Shown here piece after piece: positions 5,728 through 13,086 of a DNA stretch of 14,385 bases (the first letter of the stretch is position 1; each line of letters starts with the position of its first letter). The notes beneath the pieces are model-generated. The model did not search any database and was not told the origin of the DNA. It saw only the letters and a program-made list of their open reading frames with translations. The position numbers and the translations under genes are program-made. The stretch covers positions 1 to 14,385 of the forward strand of contig PNOO01000039.1 in assembly GCA_013824905.1 (NCBI GenBank), read 5' to 3'. Source of the stretch: Syntrophus sp. (in: bacteria) (GTDB taxonomy: Bacteria > Desulfobacterota > Syntrophia > Syntrophales > UBA5619).

Positions 5728-6486
5728 ATGGATAACAAACGCATTAAAACACTCCTCGAAAAGGTGAAATCCGGCAAGGTGCCGGTCGATGAGGCGCTCA
5801 ATAGCCTCCGCACCCTGCCCTATGACGAACTTGGGTATGCGAAGCTCGATGTGCACCGCGGGATCCGCACCGGTTTCCCGGAGGTGGTTTTCTGCCAGGG
5901 GAAGACCTGCGAGCAGTCCGTGGAGATCGTAAAAAGGCTCGCCGGGCACCACTCAAAGGTCCTGGCGACCCGTGTGGCGCCGGATGTCGCCGAGCGAATC
6001 GCCGAAGCGGTCAAAGGTTGCACTTACCACAGCCAAGCCCGAATCCTCATTGTCGACAGACAGAGGGGAAAAACAAAAAAGGCGGCCCCTGACAAAAAGT
6101 ACGTGATGGTCCTCTGCGCGGGGACGGCGGATTTACCGGTGGCGGAGGAGGCCGCCATCACGGCTGAGGTAATGGGGAGCCGGGTCGAACGCTCCTACGA
6201 CGTCGGTGTCGCCGGTCTGCACCGGCTCCTCGACCAGAGAGACAGGATTATGCAGGCGAACGTCCTGGTTGTTGTCGCGGGGATGGAGGGCGCGCTTCCG
6301 AGCGTCGTCGGCGGCATGGTCTCCTGCCCGGTGATAGCAGTACCGACGAGCATCGGCTACGGCGCAAGTTTCGGAGGGCTCGCTGCGCTGCTGGCGATGT
6401 TGAATTCGTGCGCCGCCGGCGTCGCCGTCATGAATATCGACAACGGCTTCGGGGCCGGATATTTCGCCCATATTGTAAACCGATGA
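5728..6486 (+). CDS. larB: LarB, nicotinic acid adenine dinucleotide carboxylase/hydrolase
   Basis: First step of nickel-pincer cofactor synthesis: carboxylates the pyridinium ring of nicotinic acid adenine dinucleotide and splits the phosphoanhydride, releasing AMP. The protein has 252 residues. The N-terminal part (LLEKVKSGKVPVDEALNSL) is family-typical. The C-terminal half is the PurE-like domain (from about 130: YVMVLCAGTADLPVAEEAA, then VVVAGMEGALPSVVGGMVSC and PVIAVPTSIGYGASFGGLAA). The start abuts the larE stop, and the TGA overlaps the larC ATG (ATGA), implying translational coupling. Confidence 0.96.
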   Translation: MDNKRIKTLLEKVKSGKVPVDEALNSLRTLPYDELGYAKLDVHRGIRTGFPEVVFCQGKTCEQSVEIVKRLAGHHSKVLATRVAPDVAERIAEAVKGCTYHSQARILIVDRQRGKTKKAAPDKKYVMVLCAGTADLPVAEEAAITAEVMGSRVERSYDVGVAGLHRLLDQRDRIMQANVLVVVAGMEGALPSVVGGMVSCPVIAVPTSIGYGASFGGLAALLAMLNSCAAGVAVMNIDNGFGAGYFAHIVNR

Positions 6487-7667
6487 AGATTGCCTATTTC
6501 GACTGCTTTGCGGGAATCAGCGGCGACATGACGCTCGGGGCGCTCATCGGCGCAGGGGCGGACCCTGAGCGGCTCAGGGATCAGCTCGCCGGCCTCGGCG
6601 TAGACGGATACACATTCGAGGTCGGCCGGAAGATCGTCGGATATATCGAAGCGACCGACGTCCGCGTTATCCTCGATGAAGTCCATCCCCATCACCGGCG
6701 CCTGAAGGAAATCCTGGAAATCCTCTGCGCCGCCCCTCTCTCTGACCCGGTAAAGCAGACAGCGGAACGCATCTTCAGGAGACTTGCCGAGGCCGAAGGC
6801 CGGGTGCACGGCCGCCCTCCGGAAGAGGTGCATTTCCATGAAGTGGGCGCGGTGGACGCCATCATCGACATCGTCGGCACGGCCGTCGGTCTCGAGATGC
6901 TCGGGTGGCCGAAGGTTGTCGCCGGCCCGATGCCCACTTTTCATGGCTACGCGAAAGGCGCTCACGGCGTCTTTCCTCTGCCGGCGCCCGCCACCGCGGA
7001 GATCCTGTGCGGCGTGCCCTGGCGAAAGTTGGACATTGAAGGGGAACTGGTCACGCCGACCGGTGCGGCGATCATCCGGGAGATCGCCGCCGGGTTCGGA
7101 CCGCTTCCCGCCATGACCGTCGAGCGCATCGGCTATGGCGCCGGAAAGAACGATTTTGGAATCCCGAACGTCCTCAGGGTCATGGTCGGGGAAGAGCATG
7201 CACCTCTCCCCACTCCTCAAAGCGTCTCGGTCATCGAAACCAACATCGACGACCTCAATCCCCAGTTCTATGAGACCGCCATGGAGCGGCTTTTCGCCGC
7301 GGGCGCGCTCGACGTCTTCCTGAGCCCCATCCAGATGAAGAAAAACCGGCCGGGAACGCTTCTGTCGGTCATCTGCGACCCGTTCCAGGCAGAGTCCATG
7401 GCGGCTATCGTCCTGGACGAAACCTCGACGCTGGGGGTCAGAATCTCCCAATGGGAGCGCGTCTGCCTGGAACGCCGCTGGGAGGAGGTCGTTACGGAAT
7501 TCGGAGCGGTCCGGATCAAGATCGGAGAGAGGGACGGTAAGGCGGTCACGGCCTCTCCCGAGTACGAGGACTGCAAGAAGGCCGCAATAAAACACAAAGT
7601 GGCGGTCCGACACGTCTATGAGAGCGCTGTGGCCTTGTACAGGACCGGAAGATCTCGGATATCCTAA
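6483..7667 (+). CDS. larC: LarC, CTP-dependent nickel insertase (single continuous gene)
   Basis: Inserts nickel into the sulfurated pincer nucleotide, consuming CTP. The protein has 394 residues. It starts MKIAYFDCFAGISGDMTLGA, the family signature, at the ATG overlapping the larB stop; the frame is open upstream but that part is larB in another frame. Conserved stretches include DEVHPHHRRL (small His cluster), EEVHFHEVGAVDAIIDIVGT, ELVTPTGAAI, and in the C-terminal domain ETNIDDLNPQFYE and the LSPIQMKKNRPG stretch. In L. plantarum the gene is split into larC1 and larC2 and joined by programmed frameshifting; here it is one frame. No larA or larR is in the window, so the cofactor's user must lie elsewhere. 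Confidence 0.96.
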   Translation: MKIAYFDCFAGISGDMTLGALIGAGADPERLRDQLAGLGVDGYTFEVGRKIVGYIEATDVRVILDEVHPHHRRLKEILEILCAAPLSDPVKQTAERIFRRLAEAEGRVHGRPPEEVHFHEVGAVDAIIDIVGTAVGLEMLGWPKVVAGPMPTFHGYAKGAHGVFPLPAPATAEILCGVPWRKLDIEGELVTPTGAAIIREIAAGFGPLPAMTVERIGYGAGKNDFGIPNVLRVMVGEEHAPLPTPQSVSVIETNIDDLNPQFYETAMERLFAAGALDVFLSPIQMKKNRPGTLLSVICDPFQAESMAAIVLDETSTLGVRISQWERVCLERRWEEVVTEFGAVRIKIGERDGKAVTASPEYEDCKKAAIKHKVAVRHVYESAVALYRTGRSRIS

Positions 7668-7739
7668 AGGCTTGAAGAAATGAAGCATCCATGGCCTTGT
7701 TCGACGCCGGTAATAACAGATAACAGAAGGGTCGCTCCG

Positions 7740-8837
7740 ATGGCAAGAAAAGCAGCATGCGGGATGTTGGAACAACGTGTTAAGGAATTGGAGGAGCGGC
7801 TGCGCATTGCCGAACAGGAACTCGAAAAAAAGGACCGTCAGATAGAGGAACATTTTATCAAGACCAATGCCTCGGTTATGGAAACGGAACTTGCCCGTAT
7901 AGAGCTCAACCAGATATTTAACGCGGCCACCGACGGGATGTGGATCGTGGACGATCAATTCAACGTGGTCAAGATCAATAATGTACTCATCGCGCTTTTG
8001 GGTATGGGTCTGAGTGATGGCGTCGGCAAGAAGTGTTATGACTTATTCCAGGGTTCCCTGTGTCATAGTGATGACTGTCCGATGAAGATGATTCTGAAAG
8101 GTAAAAAACAGGTCGAGTCCGACATAGAGCGGAAATCAGGTGACCATGTGAATTCTTTCATCCTGACTGCGTCGCGCTACCGGGGCCTGGACGGCGGTTT
8201 ATTAGGCATGGTGGAGAGCTTTAAGGACATCACTGAGCGAAAGCGGATAGCCGCGGACCTGCAGAAGGCGAATCAGGAATTGCACCGTCTCGCCATCATC
8301 GATGGTCTAACGCAGATCGCCAACCGCCGGCGGTTCGACGAATGCCTGACACAGGAGTGGGTGCGGATGGCACGGGGGAAATCGTCTCTGTCCATCATCA
8401 TGTGCGATGTGGATTGCTTCAAACTGTACAATGACCATTACGGACATCTGCTGGGTGATGTTTGTCTGAGCTCCGTTTCCCACGCAATCGATCACTGTGC
8501 CAAACGGCCCGCCGATTTGGCCGCGCGCTACGGAGGGGAGGAGTTCGTAGTTCTTTTGCCGAATACGAACGCTGAAGGCGCCGTTTTCATCGCTGAGTCC
8601 ATCCGACTGAAGGTTCAGGATCTCATGATTGACCATGCCGTCTCCCCGGTCCATAAATACGTAACGCTGAGTTTGGGTGTCTCCAGCGTTATTCCTGAAT
8701 ATAATTCAAATCCTCAGATACTTCTGGAAGCGTCGGATAGTGCGCTTTACGAGGCCAAGCGAGCGGGACGTAATCAAGTTTCTGTAAAACCCATCGGCGC
8801 CTCTGATCTACGTCTGCATTTCCAAAAGAACGCATAA
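7740..8837 (+). CDS. PAS-GGDEF diguanylate cyclase
   Basis: Predicted cytosolic enzyme making cyclic di-GMP from two GTP. From this start it has 365 residues: a coiled coil at about 8-55 (LEQRVKELEERLRIAEQELE), a PAS domain about 55-165, and a GGDEF domain about 185-350 (LAIIDGLTQIANRRRFDE, then active-site GGEEF at 265-269). RPAD at 256-259 stands five residues before GGEEF, as in the RxxD inhibitory site, so product inhibition is likely. The PAS domain has a small Cys cluster (Cys99, Cys108, Cys113) that could bind a metal or sense redox. An ATG at 7680 is in frame, but its 20 extra residues look non-conserved, and AAGGG lies 8 nt before 7740. It follows larC by 72 bp and may share its transcript. 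Confidence 0.92.
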   Translation: MARKAACGMLEQRVKELEERLRIAEQELEKKDRQIEEHFIKTNASVMETELARIELNQIFNAATDGMWIVDDQFNVVKINNVLIALLGMGLSDGVGKKCYDLFQGSLCHSDDCPMKMILKGKKQVESDIERKSGDHVNSFILTASRYRGLDGGLLGMVESFKDITERKRIAADLQKANQELHRLAIIDGLTQIANRRRFDECLTQEWVRMARGKSSLSIIMCDVDCFKLYNDHYGHLLGDVCLSSVSHAIDHCAKRPADLAARYGGEEFVVLLPNTNAEGAVFIAESIRLKVQDLMIDHAVSPVHKYVTLSLGVSSVIPEYNSNPQILLEASDSALYEAKRAGRNQVSVKPIGASDLRLHFQKNA

Positions 8838-8913
8838 AAAGCGCGCTCGCGATTCCGAAGACACCTATTCAACAATACGACTCTTACCAGGCGATTTGTG
8901 GACCACAGTATGC

Positions 8914-9648
8914 TCAGCGTCTCTGGAGCGACAGGGGAAGTTCCAGGCTGTTTTCCTCAAGCAGGGTCCTGTTCGAGAGGATCTCCGCCGACGGCCCGTC
9001 GGCGACCACAACGCCGTCTCCGATCACGATGCAGCGCTCGCAGACGTCAAGGATCAGGTCGAGGTCGTGAGAGGCGATGATCTTGGAGTGCCTGAATGTC
9101 TTGAGCAGCACAATGAGCGATCGCCTTGATTTGGGGTCAAGGTTCGCGGCAGGTTCGTCCATCGCGAGGATATCCGGCTCCATGGCCATGACCGAAGCGA
9201 TGGCGACCGCGCTTTTCTGCCCGCAGGAGAGGTGATGGGGCGGTTTATCCTGAAGAGCAAGGCTATTTACCCTGTTTAAGGCCTCGCAGACCCGCTCCCG
9301 TACGGACGCCTCATCCATTCCAAGGTTGAGGGGGCCGAAGGCGACATCGTCAAAAACGGTCGGCATGAAAAGCTGGTCGTCGGGATTCTGAAATACAATC
9401 CCAACTTTCTTCCGGATCTCCCGCCTCGTTCTTTTTGTAAGGGAAAGATCGCCGATAGTGACCGTTCCCGATGTCGGCATCAGGTAGCCGTTCATATGCT
9501 GGAGAAGCGTGGATTTGCCCGCCCCGTTGGCGCCGACGACGCCGACGGATTCGCCGTGGGTGATCCGGAAATTGATCCCCTTGAGCGCTTCCGTCCCGTC
9601 GGGGTAGCAAAAGGAGACGTCTTTGAACTCGACAATATGATGGCTCAT
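8914..9648 (-). CDS. NikO/CbiO-type ATPase of the ECF nickel (or cobalt) transporter
   Basis: ATP-hydrolysing subunit of an energy-coupling-factor importer, on the cytosolic side of the membrane. The protein has 244 residues. Walker A GANGAGKST at 39-47, Q-loop Gln87 in FQNPDDQLF, signature LSCGQ at 140-144, Walker B ending in Asp164-Glu165 (ILAMDEPAANLDP), and switch His194 in ASHD. The signature departs from LSGGQ by one residue, Cys for Gly. The ATG overlaps the stop of the preceding Q-component gene (ATGA). A longer open frame upstream to 10122 is antisense-frame noise across that gene. Nickel rather than cobalt is inferred from NikR and the lar genes. Confidence 0.93.
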   Translation of the reverse strand: MSHHIVEFKDVSFCYPDGTEALKGINFRITHGESVGVVGANGAGKSTLLQHMNGYLMPTSGTVTIGDLSLTKRTRREIRKKVGIVFQNPDDQLFMPTVFDDVAFGPLNLGMDEASVRERVCEALNRVNSLALQDKPPHHLSCGQKSAVAIASVMAMEPDILAMDEPAANLDPKSRRSLIVLLKTFRHSKIIASHDLDLILDVCERCIVIGDGVVVADGPSAEILSNRTLLEENSLELPLSLQRR

Positions 9649-10454
9649 CCAAGCAGCTCCTGCGCTACACGGCCGATCCCTTCGGTGACGGGGAAAAAGC
9701 GGAAAATCGAAAGATAAGCAATCATCATCGACAGGAACGCCAGATCGGTCAGGGCCATACGGGAGCGTTTGAGACTCGGGATATCTCCCTGAAAACCTCG
9801 GGAGAGCATGGCGTAATAGATCCTTTCCGCACGATCCACGGTCCGGAGAAAAAGAATCCCGATAATGCGCACAAACACCTTCCTCCCCGTGCCGCGCGAC
9901 CCGAACGACCGCATGTCCCGGGCGCGGATGATCCGCATCGCCTCCTCCATGAGGACAAAGAGATAGCGGTACAGGAAAAGGAGTTGTGAAACAAAGAGGG
10001 CCGGAAAGCCAAGTCTCCTGAGTGCATGACAGACGCCGGGAAACGACGTGGTTGCAATGAGAAGGAGCGCCGCGCTGATCGTCAGTGTAAACTTCAGAAG
10101 AATCGAAAAAAAGGAGACCCACCCGGCGGATACGACGAACCCGGGGATGACGGCAAAGGTCCTGGCATCCAGGAGCGGGTTGAAGATACCGATGAAAATC
10201 GCGAAGGGTGAAACGACGATGATCTTCTTTATAATGAACCGGACGGGGATTTCACCGACGGTCAGCAGCAGCACGGGGAACAAAAAAAACGGGGCCAGCG
10301 CCACGATCTCGTACTTGGGAAAGGAAATGACGGTGAGCAGAAACAGCATCACGGCGATCACTTTGGCCCGCGGATCAAGACGGTGCACGCAAGTCTCCCG
10401 GTAAGAGAGACGGTCCAGTCGGCCGATATCAAAATATTGCTCGTCAAAGGTCAT
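9645..10454 (-). CDS. NikQ/CbiQ-type transmembrane component of the ECF nickel transporter
   Basis: Integral membrane coupling protein (T component) that links the ATPase to the substrate-binding subunit. The protein has 269 residues and several hydrophobic spans (about 31-65, 76-95, 105-135, 150-170, 195-207, 236-255). The two cytoplasmic coupling motifs are present: ARDMRSFG around 178-185 and SRGFQGDI around 218-225. GAGGT lies 8 nt before the ATG. It is separated from nikMN by 165 bp holding a palindromic repeat, and overlaps the ATPase gene by four bases. Confidence 0.93.
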   Translation of the reverse strand: MTFDEQYFDIGRLDRLSYRETCVHRLDPRAKVIAVMLFLLTVISFPKYEIVALAPFFLFPVLLLTVGEIPVRFIIKKIIVVSPFAIFIGIFNPLLDARTFAVIPGFVVSAGWVSFFSILLKFTLTISAALLLIATTSFPGVCHALRRLGFPALFVSQLLFLYRYLFVLMEEAMRIIRARDMRSFGSRGTGRKVFVRIIGILFLRTVDRAERIYYAMLSRGFQGDIPSLKRSRMALTDLAFLSMMIAYLSIFRFFPVTEGIGRVAQELLG

Positions 10455-10496
10455 GTAGGACTACCTCGTAAAAAGTCTTAAAAGTCACGAAAATGG

Positions 10497-10621
10497 GACG
10501 GCTTCGTAAAAAGGCTGTAGGCAAGGCGCGCGAGTCCTGAGGAATGAGGCGTACTGTTGCGTACGCCGCAATGACGAAGGATGAAGCGCAACGCAGCATC
10601 CGGACTTTTTACGAAGCCGTC
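10497..10621. repeat. 125-bp palindromic repeat element with 16-bp perfect terminal inverted repeats
   Basis: The ends are GACGGCTTCGTAAAAA (10497-10512) and its exact reverse complement (10606-10621). Inside is a second perfect hairpin, GGCGTAC-TGTTGC-GTACGCC (10548-10567), and further G/C-rich partial repeats. This looks like the extragenic palindromic or MITE-like elements with TTTTTACGA ends that are common in some Desulfobacterota genomes (from memory, not searched). It lies between nikMN and nikQ, and its right end supplies the first two bases of the nikMN stop codon (minus strand TGA at 10622-10620). In RNA the outer stem could act as a processing or stability structure within the operon. 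Confidence 0.85.
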
Positions 10622-11660
10622 ATGTATCTCTTCTCCGGAAAGATCTTATCCCCATACCAATGAGCATAATCATTCCCAGGACAATGGCCGCACCGATGAT
10701 GCCGGCCAGGGAGGTTCCCGCGTCGATCCCGGGCCAGGCAGGGTCTGCTTCTTCCTTTTTGGCATCGTTCCCTGCAGGTTTAAAATTGTAACCAGGAAGA
10801 AACGCCGTCTTTTCCTGGATGGTTTTCAAAACCGGAGCAATCCCGTGCTCCTGCTTCGGCAGTTCGCCCTTGCCGGTGATTTTCTCGATGGACCATTCCA
10901 GACCATCCGGATGTGTCGAAGCGAACCAGGAGAGAGCCCCGCCGGTGATGACAGCCAGCACCACGAATGTCACCATGATCTTCTTCAGCGAAACCTCTGT
11001 GCCCATAGGTCGTGATGCAGCCATACTTTCGAGGATCTCGGGTCTGGCGCCTTGCACATAGTTGATCACCCCCGCCGTGATAAAGCCTTCGACAATGCCG
11101 ATGGACAAATGGATCGGTTGCATCAGAAGGACAAAGGCGCCGAAGGGAAGTTCGCTCTTGCCGGACAGAAGCGTCTCCATGACGACCGAAAAAGCGCCGA
11201 GTTGCAGGGCCAAAATGACGCTCACGATGGAGGCGACAAGGATCCGCACGGGGCTTTTATTGTCTCCCACCCAGGGTTTGTATATGAACGGGTAGATGAG
11301 GTAGCAGGGATAGACGCTCAGGTTCCAGATATTGCAGCCGAGCGCAAGCAGACCGCCGTCGGCGAAGAAGAGCGCCTGGACCGTTAAAACCGACGCCATG
11401 ACGAGAAAGGCGGCATGGGAACCCAGAAGGATGGCGAGAATCATCCCGCCACCCAGGTGCCCGCTCGATCCCGTCCCGGGGATCGTAAAATTGATCATCT
11501 GCGAAGCAAAGATGAAGGCGCCGAGGACTCCCATCAGGGGGATCGTTCGGTCATCGATCCGTTCCTTCAGCTTTTTCGAGGCATACCCTCCCACCGCGAC
11601 CGATCCGGCCCACAGTGTCGTCCCCACGGCGGGGGAAAGTAAAGCATCTGCCATGTGCAT
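10620..11660 (-). CDS. NikMN, substrate-binding NikM fused to NikN (PDGLE) component of the ECF nickel transporter
   Basis: Membrane subunit that binds the metal ion for import. The protein has 346 residues. Residues 1-205 are the CbiM/NikM domain, starting MHMADALLSPAVG; the second-position His near the N-terminus is part of the metal site in this family. His68 lies in the conserved GSSGHLGGG loop. Residues about 224-346 are a NikN-type part with a membrane span, HPDGLEWSIEK (PDGLE at 251-255), an exposed loop and a final span (about 318-337). GGAGG lies 7 nt before the ATG. The preceding nikR ends 62 bp upstream. Nickel is favoured over cobalt by the PDGLE-type fusion, NikR and the adjacent lar genes. 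Confidence 0.94.
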   Translation of the reverse strand: MHMADALLSPAVGTTLWAGSVAVGGYASKKLKERIDDRTIPLMGVLGAFIFASQMINFTIPGTGSSGHLGGGMILAILLGSHAAFLVMASVLTVQALFFADGGLLALGCNIWNLSVYPCYLIYPFIYKPWVGDNKSPVRILVASIVSVILALQLGAFSVVMETLLSGKSELPFGAFVLLMQPIHLSIGIVEGFITAGVINYVQGARPEILESMAASRPMGTEVSLKKIMVTFVVLAVITGGALSWFASTHPDGLEWSIEKITGKGELPKQEHGIAPVLKTIQEKTAFLPGYNFKPAGNDAKKEEADPAWPGIDAGTSLAGIIGAAIVLGMIMLIGMGIRSFRRRDT

Positions 11661-11722
11661 CGTTTTTCCTCCATGTTATGAATGCACGATTCGTGTCACG
11701 TGCCGACAAAAAAATAATACCG

Positions 11723-12139
11723 CTACTCGATCTCCCGCCCCGTACTGGACATGCTCAGGGTCGCGTGGCGGACCCCCTTGATGGACCGAAGCGCGTCGGT
11801 CAGCTTTTGGACCTCTTCGGCGTTCCCCCTGGCAGCCACGATTTCCAGGCAGTTGTGGTGATCGAGATGGATGTGCTGGGTGGAGATGATCACCTTCTGG
11901 AACTCGTGTTGGGTGTCGGTCACCCTGCTCATGACGTCCCGCTTGTGATGGTCGTACATGAGGGTGATGGCGCCCGCTACCTCCTTGCCCTCCTGCCATT
12001 CCCGCTGGACCAGCTCCCGTCGGATCAGGTCACGCAGGGCTTCCGAGCGGTTGGTATACTGTTTTTCCCGGATCAGGTCATCAAACCTGTCCAAGAGGGA
12101 TTTTTCCAGGGAAACCCCGAAACGAACCAGTCCGGACAT
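11723..12139 (-). CDS. nikR: NikR, nickel-responsive ribbon-helix-helix regulator
   Basis: Represses nickel uptake genes when nickel is plentiful. The protein has 138 residues. The ribbon-helix-helix DNA-binding part is 1-50 (VRFGVSLEKSLLDRFDDLI, TNRSEALRDLIRR), and the ACT-like metal-binding part follows. The nickel ligands His76, His87, His89 and Cys95 of E. coli NikR correspond to His78, His89, His91 and Cys97 (TQHIHLDHHNCLEI). GAGG lies 8 nt before the ATG. First gene of the nickel import operon, with its own operator and promoter directly upstream, so it should be autoregulated together with nikMN. Confidence 0.96.
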   Translation of the reverse strand: MSGLVRFGVSLEKSLLDRFDDLIREKQYTNRSEALRDLIRRELVQREWQEGKEVAGAITLMYDHHKRDVMSRVTDTQHEFQKVIISTQHIHLDHHNCLEIVAARGNAEEVQKLTDALRSIKGVRHATLSMSSTGREIE

Positions 12140-12151
12140 CTTCAGATCCTC

Positions 12152-12178
12152 GTATCACGTTCTGTGGCTTTGTAACAC
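12152..12178. promoter_or_regulatory. Predicted NikR operator upstream of nikR
   Basis: GTATCAC (12152-12158), 13 bp, GTAACAC (12172-12178): an imperfect inverted repeat with one consensus half. Comparative genomics of Deltaproteobacteria described a NikR motif of GTGTTAC and GTAACAC separated by 13-14 bp. The right half overlaps the -10 region of the nikR promoter, a position that fits repression. Confidence 0.75.
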
Positions 12179-12196
12179 ACCTATGGAATCTGTCAA
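12169..12196 (-). promoter_or_regulatory. Promoter of the nikR-nikMNQO operon
   Basis: On the minus strand TTGACA (12196-12191), 16-bp spacer, TACAAA (12174-12169). The -10 shares bases with the NikR half-site. Leader length to the nikR ATG is about 25 nt. Confidence 0.6.
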
Positions 12197-12223
12197 GCAA
12201 TTTTTTTGCCGCCAAACTATCCC

Positions 12224-12252
12224 TTGACTCGTAAAAACGGCCCCCTTATACT
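12224..12252 (+). promoter_or_regulatory. Strong sigma70-type promoter of the VOC-family gene
   Basis: TTGACT (12224-12229), 17-bp spacer, TATACT (12247-12252); each box has five of six consensus bases. The transcript would start near 12259, with a leader of about 107 nt that includes a possible long-loop hairpin (CAATATC at 12280-12286 with GATATTG at 12314-12320). It diverges from the nikR promoter; the NikR box is some 45 bp upstream of this -35. Confidence 0.65.
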
Positions 12253-12366
12253 TCGACCCATCGAAAACAATGACTTATCCAATATCCAAACTGGATTTCA
12301 AAGCCCGACAGCAGATATTGTAATGGAGAGAGGAACAGTTCAGCAGCATTTAAAAAGAAGGAGGAA

Positions 12367-12765
12367 ATGAGCATGGTTGATTCTATCGTCGTTTTGGATC
12401 ATGTCCACCACATCAGTGAAGATCCTATTGCCGCCGCATCCTGGTATGTGGACAAGCTGGGCGGCAAAATCATAGGTAGCGATCAAGCGAGTGGCTCCCT
12501 GCAGATTCGAGTGGATTTCACGAATGCCACCGTCATCGTCCGAGGAGCCAGGCCGGGTGAACAACCGGGCAGGAAACAGGGCATGCATTGGGGGACGGAT
12601 CACTTCGGGCTCAAGATACAGGGGGATTTTGATGGTTTGTGTAACGAGCTCAAAAAAAAGGGCGTTGTTTTTACCCTTGAACCGAAAGATGTGAACCCAG
12701 CCACACGGGCCGCATTCATCAAAGGTCCCGATGACGTGAGCATAGAGCTTATCCTTCGGAGATAA
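12367..12765 (+). CDS. VOC-family (glyoxalase/bleomycin-resistance fold) protein
   Basis: A 132-residue single-domain protein, the usual size for one vicinal-oxygen-chelate unit. The first beta-alpha repeat is VVLDHVHHISEDP with ASWYVDKLGGKII. The second begins at HWGTDHFGLKI and ends DDVSIELILRR. Candidate metal ligands are a His in DHVHH, the His in TDHFG and the Glu in SIELI. GGAGG lies close before the ATG at 12367. It has its own strong promoter and no partner gene. The reaction cannot be told: the family includes lyases, dioxygenases, epimerases and antibiotic-binding proteins. Confidence 0.88.
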   Translation: MSMVDSIVVLDHVHHISEDPIAAASWYVDKLGGKIIGSDQASGSLQIRVDFTNATVIVRGARPGEQPGRKQGMHWGTDHFGLKIQGDFDGLCNELKKKGVVFTLEPKDVNPATRAAFIKGPDDVSIELILRR

Positions 12766-12780
12766 TAGTTTCCCGGTTCA

Positions 12781-12820
12781 GACGTCAGGTATGCCACGGT
12801 GTCGCGGGCTACCTGATGTC
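12781..12820. other. Hairpin behind the VOC gene and gene-free stretch to 13086
   Basis: GACGTCAGGTA (12781-12791) pairs with TACCTGATGTC (12810-12820), ten of eleven bases, around an 18-base loop. It lies 15 bp after the VOC stop and has no T-tract, so it is at most a weak or processing terminator. A smaller GGACC-TCTTG-GGTCC hairpin is at 12899-12913, followed by GGTTTT. The rest of 12766-13086 shows no convincing gene or repeat. Confidence 0.4.
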
Positions 12821-13086
12821 AGCCCGGATCAGTGTGCATACGGGGTAGTGGATGCTTAGTCGCACATCAGCGCGAACCGACTATGTGACGAGAAGCATGG
12901 ACCTCTTGGGTCCGGTTTTGCATTACTCTTTTTGCTTTTGTTCGTCTTCCCTTTTTCATGATCCACACTCACCCGGTGCAAATACAACTGTTCATACTTG
13001 CTCTCCCGAGCATTTTATTGAATGCCGAATGTGGCTTTTCCGGTAGTGTGTGAAGCAACGTCCCAAGCTCACTTCACTTCATGTTG

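Noticed and set aside
6357..7958. A 533-codon open frame on the minus strand
   Set aside because: It lies wholly antisense to larC and its neighbours; the open frame follows from GC-rich codon bias, and its translation is Arg/Asp-rich with no domain.
8838..8913. Bidirectional terminator between the GGDEF gene and nikO
   Set aside because: Only a tiny TGTGG-A-CCACA palindrome is present, without a T-tract.
9649..10122. N-terminal extension of the nickel ATPase to 402 residues
   Set aside because: The extension is an alternative frame of the nikQ gene; the ATPase begins normally at MSHHIVEFKDVSF.
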